10,872 bases of DNA from positions 1-10,872 of the forward strand of contig JAJRCY010000015.1 in assembly GCA_028678715.1 (NCBI GenBank), given 5' to 3'. A program made the position numbers and the translations under genes. Under the pieces are notes generated by a model. The model was not told the DNA's origin, made no database searches, and was given only the letters and a program-made list of their open reading frames with translations. The stretch comes from Methanomicrobiales archaeon. GTDB taxonomy: Archaea; Halobacteriota; Methanomicrobia; Methanomicrobiales; JACTUA01. Each line of letters begins with the position of its first letter. The first letter of the stretch is position 1. Shown piece after piece: positions 5,477-10,872 of this stretch.

Positions 5477-6364
5477 TCACTTCCCGATCTTGACGAGCAT
5501 CTCTTCCAGCGTCGGGTAGTGGGACTCGATCCGCTCCACCCGGCCCCCGATGGAGGGGAGGGCTGTCGTCACCTCGTTCATCTCGTGGATGTCCAGGTCA
5601 TCCAGGACGTAGAGAGCCCCCTCCCTCCGGTAGTTGAGATGCTTCCCGAGCCGGCCGATATCGTCGATGGAGAAGTAGGCCGAGTAGGTGATGGTGCCAA
5701 ACATCTCACGGAGCTCCTGCATGGTACCGCAGGCCACCTGCTTCCCCCGCCTGAGGATCATGACCCGGTCGCAGATCTCCTCCACCTGAAAGAGGTTGTG
5801 GGCTGAGAAGATGATCGTCTTCTCCTGCTGGCGGAGACCCTTCAGAAAATCGATGATGTACCGGGAGGTCATCGGGTCCAGGCCTGACGACGGTTCATCG
5901 TAGATCAGGAGGGAGGGGTCATGGAGCAGGGACCGGGCGATGGCGGTCTTCCGCTTCATCCCCTTGGAGAGCTCCCCGATCTTCTTGCCCCCGTCCTCGA
6001 GGGAGAGCGCCTGCAGCAGCTCCCGGGACTTCCTGTCGATGGCAGGCCCGTCCATGCCATAGATCTCGCCGAAGAACCGGAGGTAGGAGGGCACCGTCAT
6101 GGTCTCGTACAGGTGGGACTCCTCGGGGAGGTAACCGAGTATCTGCTTCAGCCGCAGCGGCTCGGCCACCACATCGATGCCACCGATGGAGAGGGATCCG
6201 GTGGTGGGGGCGATGAGCCCGGACATGATCCGGAGCAGCGTGGTCTTGCCCGCCCCGTTGTGCCCGATGACGCCGAAGATCCGGGTATCCTCCAGGTCGA
6301 TGTCGATGCGGTCAAGGGCGAGGAAGCCGTTGTAGCGCTTGGTGATGCCTCTGGCCTGGATCAT
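5477..6364 (-). CDS. ABC transporter ATP-binding protein (NatA/CcmA-like)
   Basis: This 295-residue cytoplasmic ATPase energises an ABC-2-type exporter. The nucleotide-binding domain (about 1-215) is complete: Walker A GHNGAGKTT (34-42), signature LSKGM (132-136), Walker B LLIYDEPSSGLDP (152-164; D157 and catalytic E158), D-loop SGLD, and switch H189 in FSAHN. The Q-loop position reads GYLPEES (77-83), a glutamate in place of glutamine, which is common in NatA-like proteins. A C-terminal extension (about 216-295) is typical of this subfamily. ATG 6364 gives the usual short N terminus MIQARGITKRYNG. No Shine-Dalgarno is seen. The gene is transcribed away from the two ABC-2 permease genes across an 81-bp spacer. 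No other permease lies in the window, so these are its likely partners. The split orientation differs from the more usual co-directional ATPase-permease order and may allow separate control of subunit amounts. Confidence 0.93.
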   Translation of the reverse strand: MIQARGITKRYNGFLALDRIDIDLEDTRIFGVIGHNGAGKTTLLRIMSGLIAPTTGSLSIGGIDVVAEPLRLKQILGYLPEESHLYETMTVPSYLRFFGEIYGMDGPAIDRKSRELLQALSLEDGGKKIGELSKGMKRKTAIARSLLHDPSLLIYDEPSSGLDPMTSRYIIDFLKGLRQQEKTIIFSAHNLFQVEEICDRVMILRRGKQVACGTMQELREMFGTITYSAYFSIDDIGRLGKHLNYRREGALYVLDDLDIHEMNEVTTALPSIGGRVERIESHYPTLEEMLVKIGK

Positions 6365-6445
6365 GGGTGCAGTAATTATTTCTCTATCCGGAAGAAATAG
6401 ATTCTCACCTTATCACGGGGGTTTGCGGGGAACGATCCGGTTCTT
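6365..6445. promoter_or_regulatory. Divergent regulatory region of the ABC cluster, with a 23-bp dyad
   Basis: This 81-bp spacer separates the start codons of the ABC ATPase (minus) and the permease-protease fusion (plus). The ATPase-proximal half is AT-rich, unlike the coding background. It holds an inverted repeat TATTTCT (6377-6383) / AGAAATA (6393-6399) with a 9-base spacer, centred about 24 bp upstream of the ATPase start. It would overlap the TATA/TFB site of that gene, so it looks like a repressor operator. A weaker CTTATC (6409-6414) could serve the plus-strand gene with a leader of a few bases. Neither gene has an evident ribosome binding site. Confidence 0.4.
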
Positions 6446-8260
6446 ATGGGAGTTTTATCCTCTGTCCTCACCATTGCCCGCTGGGAAGTGAAGCGTTCCT
6501 TCACCACCCTGGGGAGGAATGTCCTCCCGGTGGCGGTGGTCCTCTTCCTCCTGCTGATGCTCGCCACCGGTTTCACCGCCCGGAGCGGCATGCACCTGCA
6601 GGACGGCATCTACTCCCTGGGGATCGATGATCCCGGCCTCTCTGCCATCTTGGGGGGAGACGCCAGGTTCCGGGTCTTCTCCGGGGATAGTGGTACCCTC
6701 CGGGCGTACCGGGGATCCTACGACCTGGTGATCGTCGAGGGGGCGGTGCTGCGGCCTCTCTCCGAGCGGGGCAGGGCTGCGGAAAAGACCCTGGAACGGG
6801 ATTATGCCCGGTACGTCTCATCGGTGTACAACCGGGAACAGGACCTCTTTGCCGCTTACCCCCTCTGGATCGACCTGCGGGCCGTGAAGAGCGAACTCTC
6901 CTTCGACGCCACCCAGAGCGGTCAGTACCTGTCCCTGCAGCAGCGTTCCGGGGAATCCCCGGTACCCGAAGGCACGGTGGCGGTGGTGGCTACCCCGGCA
7001 CCGCAGCTCCCTGTCCCGGAGGAGGCGCTCCGGGAGGGGCTGATGCAGGAGGAGGGGACACCCGACCAGTTACGCCGCTACACCGGGCTCTTCTCCCAGG
7101 AGCCGGAGTACCAGAACTTCCGGACCCCCTCCCAGCTCTCGCCGCCTCTCCCCTTTGACTCCATCATCTTTGTCTTTGCCTTCATCTTTCCCCTCTACTT
7201 CACCTCCCAGTTCTTCATGATGTCCGTCATGCACGAGCGGATCGAGCGGAAGGGCGAGGTGCTCCTCGCGAGCCCCGTGGCGCCATCCGTCATCATCGCC
7301 GGGAAGATGCTCCCCTACCTGCTGGGCATGGTGGGCATCTCCACGGCGGTGATCCTCGCCGCGGGGGCCCCCCTCACTGTGCTCCTCCCCCTCTTTCCCG
7401 TGATCCTCTTCTTTCTCGCCTCAGCCCTCCTCATCGGCATGATCTCCCGGTCCTTCAAGGAACTCTCGTTCATCTCCATCTTCTTCTCCACAGTGGCCAC
7501 CACGTACCTCTTCTTCCCCTCCATCTTCGCCCAGGTGCACGTCATCTCACTCATCTCCCCCCTCACCCTCATCGTGCTGCAGCTCCAGGGAGAGGGGTTC
7601 ACGGCAGGCCAGTATATGTACTCGACCGCGCTCTTCTACCTGACCTCCGGCGTGCTCTTCTTCGCCGGCACCGTCAACTTCAATGCCGAGCGGCTCTTCT
7701 CCGAGCTGGCCTTCTTCCCCCGGGTGAGGGAGTTCATTGCCGCGACCCTCTCACGGGACCATCCCTTCCGCTCGGTCTTTCTCGCAAACATCCTCCTCAT
7801 CCCGTTCATCTTCATGGTCCAGATGATGGCACTCGTCCTCTTCTTCAACCTCCCCCTGCCCTGGTCCCTCCTCCTGCTCATCGGTGCCGCGGCGTTCATC
7901 GAGGAGTTCGCCAAGTCCATCGGCGTGTACACCCTCTTCTTTGAGGGCGATGCCCGTCCCGGCATAAGGACCCTGGTCCTGGCCTCAGCGGCCACGGGCG
8001 CAGGGTTCCTTGTCGGCGAGAAGCTCTTCCTTTTCGCGATGCTCACCCAGATCACCGACTCGGTCTTCGGCTCTGTCCTCTTCCTGCAGCAGGGGGTCCT
8101 CCTCCTCTGGCTGCCCCTCCTCCTCCATATCACCGGTGTCCTCGCGGTCTCCCTGGTGCTGCGGGCCGGCGGGAAACGGTGGTACCTCCCCGGCCTCCTC
8201 GCTGCAACGGTGATCCACGGGCTGTACAACCTGTACTTCATCCTGGGGTGGATGCGGTGA
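6446..8260 (+). CDS. ABC-2-type permease fused to a PrsW-like intramembrane protease
   Basis: This 604-residue membrane protein has two parts. Residues 1 to about 425 are an ABC-2/NatB-like permease: membrane segment 26-43, a large extracytoplasmic domain (about 45-235), then segments near 236-262, 283-305, 310-332, 338-360, 364-380 and 393-410. The cytoplasmic stretch HERIERKGEVLLASPVAP (263-280) is the usual ABC-2 coupling region. Residues about 440-604 carry the motifs of PrsW-family glutamic intramembrane proteases (PF13367): EEFAK (486-490), G-E at 524-525 in FLVGEKLF, H561 in LLLHITG, and HGLYN (591-595), each at a membrane segment. EEFAK favours PrsW over CPBP/CAAX proteases, which have EExxxR. 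PrsW of Bacillus subtilis cleaves the anti-sigma factor RsiW; the target here is unknown. The fused protease keeps all expected polar residues, so it is probably active. The stop codon overlaps the GTG start of the next permease. ATG 6446 is the first in-frame start after the divergent spacer. Confidence 0.87.
   Translation: MGVLSSVLTIARWEVKRSFTTLGRNVLPVAVVLFLLLMLATGFTARSGMHLQDGIYSLGIDDPGLSAILGGDARFRVFSGDSGTLRAYRGSYDLVIVEGAVLRPLSERGRAAEKTLERDYARYVSSVYNREQDLFAAYPLWIDLRAVKSELSFDATQSGQYLSLQQRSGESPVPEGTVAVVATPAPQLPVPEEALREGLMQEEGTPDQLRRYTGLFSQEPEYQNFRTPSQLSPPLPFDSIIFVFAFIFPLYFTSQFFMMSVMHERIERKGEVLLASPVAPSVIIAGKMLPYLLGMVGISTAVILAAGAPLTVLLPLFPVILFFLASALLIGMISRSFKELSFISIFFSTVATTYLFFPSIFAQVHVISLISPLTLIVLQLQGEGFTAGQYMYSTALFYLTSGVLFFAGTVNFNAERLFSELAFFPRVREFIAATLSRDHPFRSVFLANILLIPFIFMVQMMALVLFFNLPLPWSLLLLIGAAAFIEEFAKSIGVYTLFFEGDARPGIRTLVLASAATGAGFLVGEKLFLFAMLTQITDSVFGSVLFLQQGVLLLWLPLLLHITGVLAVSLVLRAGGKRWYLPGLLAATVIHGLYNLYFILGWMR
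8245..8251 (+). promoter_or_regulatory. Ribosome binding site deciding the GTG start of the second permease
   Basis: GGGGTGG sits 5 bases before GTG 8257 and contains GGTG, complementary to the 3' end of archaeal 16S rRNA (GGAGGTGAT consensus). It lies inside the final codons of the permease-protease gene and supports coupled translation through the GTGA stop/start overlap. Confidence 0.5.
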
Positions 8261-9339
8261 ACGCCCGCCATATCACCATCATCGCGAAGAAGGAATTCCA
8301 GGGGCTGAACCACGAGAAGACGATCCTCCTTGCCGTCCTCCTCCAGCTCTTCGTGGCCATGTTCTCGTCGTTTCTCATGGTGGGGCTCACCTCCATGTAC
8401 GACCCCTCCTCCCTCTCGGCCGCAACCCGGGTCCGCTACGGGATAGCCCTCGTGGGCGCCAACACCACGCTCGACCGGTACCTGGGGGAGCGGGCCGATT
8501 TCCAGGTGTACCGGATGGATCTCTCCACGGGCATCGCGGCCCTGGAGGAGCGGAAGCTGGCGGCCGTGATCTATGTCCCGCCGACGCCACCCGATGCCCG
8601 GGAGCCCGTGCAGGTGACCCTCTACACCCTGCAGAACGATATCCAGACGGCGGTCGTCCAGGTGAAGCTGAAGGAGGTGCTCCTGGAGTACGAGGAGGAC
8701 CTGCGGGAGGAGCGAAGGCCCCGCCTGTCGTCAACGCCCCTTGACGTCCGGTTCCCGGCAGGGCAGAAAACCGAGGGGTTCTACGAGTTCGTGTACGGCC
8801 TGCTCATCCCGCTTCTTGTCTTCATGCCCGCCATCATCGCCTCCTCCCTGATCATCGACATGATCACCGAGGAGTACCAGCACAACACCCTGGAGACCCT
8901 TGTCTCCACCCCCGTCTCCTTTGCCGAGGTGGTCTGGGGCAAGGTGCTGGCCTGCGAGCTGCTGGTCCCGGTCCAGGCGGGGGCATGGCTCCTTCTCCTG
9001 GCAATCAACGGGATCCGGGTCGAGAACCCCCTGCCCGTCCTTTTCCTCGTCTCCCTCTCCTCCCTCGCCCTGATCCTCCTCTCGGCCCTGACCGCGCTCC
9101 ACTACCGGGAGCGGACCGCCGCTCAGTTCATCTACTCGACGGCCCTTGTCGTCGTGATCCTGGTGGTCATCGCCATACCGGGCAATCCCCTGAACGTCAT
9201 CGTGAGGGCGGTGACCGGATCTCCCGGGATGGATCTTGCGGGCACCCTCGCCATCGTGGGCATCGGAGCCATGGCCCTCGGGTATGTCACGCACCGCTAC
9301 GCGGAGCGGATCGGCAGGCTGGCCCAGCTCGGGACCTGA
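8257..9339 (+). CDS. ABC-2-type permease (second membrane subunit)
   Basis: This 360-residue membrane protein probably pairs with the fused permease and the divergent ATPase as a heteromeric exporter. It has the same plan as the permease half of its neighbour: a cytoplasmic N terminus with IIAKKEFQGL, a first membrane segment (about 22-46), an extracytoplasmic domain of about 130 residues (47-175), then segments near 178-202, 228-251, 258-281, 293-310 and 327-346. The cytoplasmic loop DMITEEYQHNTLETLVSTPV (201-220) is the classic ABC-2 motif before the third helix. The GTG start at 8257 overlaps the preceding TGA by 4 bp and has a nearby GGGGTGG. An ATG 26 codons upstream in this frame lies inside the fusion gene and would add a proline/arginine-rich stretch unlike a permease N terminus, so I reject it. 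A 7-bp stem spans the stop codon. Confidence 0.9.
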   Translation: MNARHITIIAKKEFQGLNHEKTILLAVLLQLFVAMFSSFLMVGLTSMYDPSSLSAATRVRYGIALVGANTTLDRYLGERADFQVYRMDLSTGIAALEERKLAAVIYVPPTPPDAREPVQVTLYTLQNDIQTAVVQVKLKEVLLEYEEDLREERRPRLSSTPLDVRFPAGQKTEGFYEFVYGLLIPLLVFMPAIIASSLIIDMITEEYQHNTLETLVSTPVSFAEVVWGKVLACELLVPVQAGAWLLLLAINGIRVENPLPVLFLVSLSSLALILLSALTALHYRERTAAQFIYSTALVVVILVVIAIPGNPLNVIVRAVTGSPGMDLAGTLAIVGIGAMALGYVTHRYAERIGRLAQLGT

Positions 9340-9347
9340 AAGGTCCC
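9331..9347 (+). terminator. Hairpin across the stop codon of the second permease
   Basis: GGGACCT (9331-9337) and AGGTCCC (9341-9347) form a perfect 7-bp stem with a GAA loop; the TGA stop is in the stem/loop. There is no T tract behind it, so it may protect the mRNA 3' end or attenuate read-through instead of terminating outright. Confidence 0.4.
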
Positions 9348-9373
9348 CTAGAATCTGTGCAACGGCAGAGATC

Positions 9374-9380
9374 CTATTAC
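9374..9380 (+). promoter_or_regulatory. TATA-like box for the MFS gene
   Basis: CTATTAC is centred 26 bp before ATG 9403 in a 63-bp spacer that is otherwise mixed in composition. That distance fits a leaderless archaeal transcript. A GGGAGAG at 9385-9391 is 11 bases from the ATG, too far for a good ribosome binding site. Confidence 0.4.
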
Positions 9381-9402
9381 ATCCGGGAGAGAACCCTTTC
9401 TG

Positions 9403-10809
9403 ATGGATGCGCACCCCCCGGTGACCCCCACCCTGCCGGATGCCCATACCCGGACCCTCACCCTCGTCATCCTGACGCTGGCCGCGTTTTTAAACCCCTT
9501 CACCGGCTCCTCCATCGACCTGGCCCTTCCCGTGATCGCTGCGGAGTTTTCGGTGGACGCGGTGACGCTCAGCTGGGTGCCCTCCGCCTACCTGCTCTCC
9601 CTCCTGATCTTCCTGCTCCCTGCAGGCAGGCTGGGCGACTGCTACGGCCGGGTCACGGTCTTCCGGACCGGTGTCGTCATCTACACCGCTGCAACGGCCC
9701 TCATCGTCTTCATCCCCTCCATCATCGCCCTCCTGCTCCTCCGGTTCCTGCAGGGTATCGGGTCAGCGATGGTCTTCTCCACCATCACCGCCATTATAGC
9801 GGAGATGTACCCGCCGGGAGAGCGGGGCCGCGCCCTGGGGATCAACGTGACCGCCGTCTACGCCGGCCTGTCGCTGGGGCCGTTCCTGGGGGGTGTCCTC
9901 ACCCAGTACTTCGGCTGGCGGTCCATCTTTACCGTTACGCTGATCATGGCAGGCTTCGTGATGGCAACCTTCCGGCGGATCCCCGCATCCCTGAACAATG
10001 CCTGCCGCGGGGGGCTTGATCTCCCGGGTGCGGCCATCTCCTCGGGGTTCCTGCTGATGGTCTTCTTCGGCCTGTCCCGGGTCCCCTCCCCGCAGGCCTT
10101 CCTCTTCCTGGCAGCCGCCACCCTCCTGGTCCCTGTCCTGTTACGGGTCGAACAGAGGGCGCCGGCCCCCCTCATCCCGCTGGGACTCCTGAGGGAGAAC
10201 CGGATCTTCACCTATTCCAATGCTGCGGCGCTGATCAACTATGCCGCCACCTTTGCTGTGGCCCTCCTGATGAGCCTGTACCTGCAGTACATCCGGGGCT
10301 ATGCCCCGGCCGCTGCCGGCTCGATCCTCTTCATCCAGCCGCTGGTCCAGGTGATCTGTTCGCCCGTCGCCGGCCGGCTCTCGGATCGCATCGAGCCCGC
10401 CATCCTTGCCTCGGCCGGTATGGTCATCTCTGCGGTAAGCCTGCTGGGATTCTCCCTCCTCACACCCAACATACCGATATCGCTCATCGGGTTTCTCCTT
10501 GCCCTGCTGGGCACCGGCCTTGCCCTTTTCTCCTCCCCCAACACGAATGCCGTCATGTCGTCTGTCCACACGCACCAGTACGGGATTGCCTCGGCGATGC
10601 TCTCCACGATGAGGACCATGGGCATGGTGACCTCCATGGGGGTGGTGATGGCGACCTTTGCCGTGTACCTGGGGCAGCATCCCATCGAACCGTCCCTGTA
10701 CCCGGCATTTCTCGCATCCCTCCGCCTGATCTTCGGCGTCTTCCTGATCCTCTCCCTTGCCGGGGCGGCCCTCTCCTGGAGAAGGCGGGCACGGGTACCC
10801 TCGCCCTGA
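9403..10809 (+). CDS. MFS exporter, DHA2 (EmrB/QacA) type, 14 membrane helices
   Basis: This 468-residue proton-coupled exporter is of the major facilitator superfamily, in the DHA2 group that usually expels drugs or other toxic organic compounds. Motif A, GRLGDCYGR (75-83; D79, R83), follows the second helix. Motif C, GLSLGPFLGG (155-164), marks the antiporter-specific fifth helix. The first helix reads NPFTGSSIDLALP (31-43), the archaeal-style variant of the DHA2 first-helix motif. Hydrophobicity supports about 14 helices, consistent with 450-500 residues for the group. The end is a basic tail (SWRRRARVPSP). The substrate cannot be deduced. It lies 63 bp downstream of the second ABC permease with its own TATA-like box, so it may be independently transcribed, although read-through from the ABC genes is possible. 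ATG 9403 is the only sensible start before the first helix. No truncation or frameshift is seen. Confidence 0.9.
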   Translation: MDAHPPVTPTLPDAHTRTLTLVILTLAAFLNPFTGSSIDLALPVIAAEFSVDAVTLSWVPSAYLLSLLIFLLPAGRLGDCYGRVTVFRTGVVIYTAATALIVFIPSIIALLLLRFLQGIGSAMVFSTITAIIAEMYPPGERGRALGINVTAVYAGLSLGPFLGGVLTQYFGWRSIFTVTLIMAGFVMATFRRIPASLNNACRGGLDLPGAAISSGFLLMVFFGLSRVPSPQAFLFLAAATLLVPVLLRVEQRAPAPLIPLGLLRENRIFTYSNAAALINYAATFAVALLMSLYLQYIRGYAPAAAGSILFIQPLVQVICSPVAGRLSDRIEPAILASAGMVISAVSLLGFSLLTPNIPISLIGFLLALLGTGLALFSSPNTNAVMSSVHTHQYGIASAMLSTMRTMGMVTSMGVVMATFAVYLGQHPIEPSLYPAFLASLRLIFGVFLILSLAGAALSWRRRARVPSP

Positions 10810-10872
10810 GGCTTCCCGTCCCTGCGATGGGATTATCTCCCGCTCCCGCCCTGATCACTGTAGTGCACCGTA

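Noticed and set aside
5208..5493. Short plus-strand open frames (68 and 91 codons) in the intergenic region
   Set aside because: They are read through the arms of the palindrome and the C-rich repeat, have no start signals, and have composition dictated by the repeats.
8179..8256. Upstream ATG extending the second permease by 26 residues
   Set aside because: The extension is an out-of-frame reading of the PrsW domain. The GTGA overlap with a nearby GGGGTGG is the better start.
6446..8260. C-terminal domain of the fusion as a CPBP/CAAX (Abi) protease
   Set aside because: CPBP proteases carry EExxxR followed by FxxxH. Here the motif is EEFAK with later G-E and two separate H motifs, matching PrsW instead.
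10810..10872. Downstream tail with a CACT-GT-AGTG palindrome at 10856-10865
   Set aside because: It is too short and weak to call a terminator or operator, and the window ends seven bases later.
1..10872. CRISPR array, rRNA, insertion sequence or transposase
   Set aside because: No regularly spaced repeats, no rRNA-like conserved stretches and no transposase motifs were seen on either strand.

Overview
The window looks like a chromosomal segment from a GC-rich methanogenic euryarchaeon, most likely of the order Methanomicrobiales. This is inferred from gene content, not from a database match. The supporting points are an archaeal-type 6-hydroxymethylpterin diphosphokinase (MptE, tetrahydromethanopterin synthesis), a COG1031-type radical SAM protein, an archaeal S2P-CBS protease, a short PRC-barrel protein, a tRNA gene without an encoded CCA end, and TATA-like boxes about 25-28 bp before start codons that mostly lack Shine-Dalgarno sequences (leaderless-style promoters). 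Third codon positions are almost always G or C, so the antisense strands carry long spurious open frames.

Layout. Positions 1-203 (minus) hold the start of a PRC-barrel protein. It diverges over only 50 bp from an S2P (M50) membrane protease with two CBS domains (254-1423, plus). The protease gene converges, sharing a CTAG stop palindrome, on a tight minus-strand operon read from right to left: a DHH phosphoesterase (3672-4781), mptE (3062-3691) and a radical SAM/HhH protein (1420-3072), with 20-bp and 11-bp overlaps. A tRNA-Lys(CUU) gene (4867-4940, plus) diverges from the operon and ends in a hairpin/T-tract terminator.

Positions 4941-5476 are non-coding. Their main feature is a 169-bp imperfect palindrome (5133-5301), flanked by a pair of GC-rich direct repeats.

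The right half is an export cluster. An ABC ATPase (5477-6364, minus) diverges over 81 bp from two translationally coupled ABC-2-type permeases (6446-8260 and 8257-9339, plus). The first permease is fused at its C terminus to what reads as an intact PrsW-type intramembrane glutamic protease. A DHA2-type MFS exporter (9403-10809) follows under its own probable promoter.

How the genes work together. The ATPase and the two permeases probably form one heteromeric NatAB-like transporter, with proteolysis built into one membrane subunit; substrate and target are unknown. MptE makes a pterin precursor of the C1 carrier. Its partners in the operon (DHH phosphoesterase and radical SAM protein) have no established link to that pathway. 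The permease-protease fusion and the long palindrome are the most noteworthy items.
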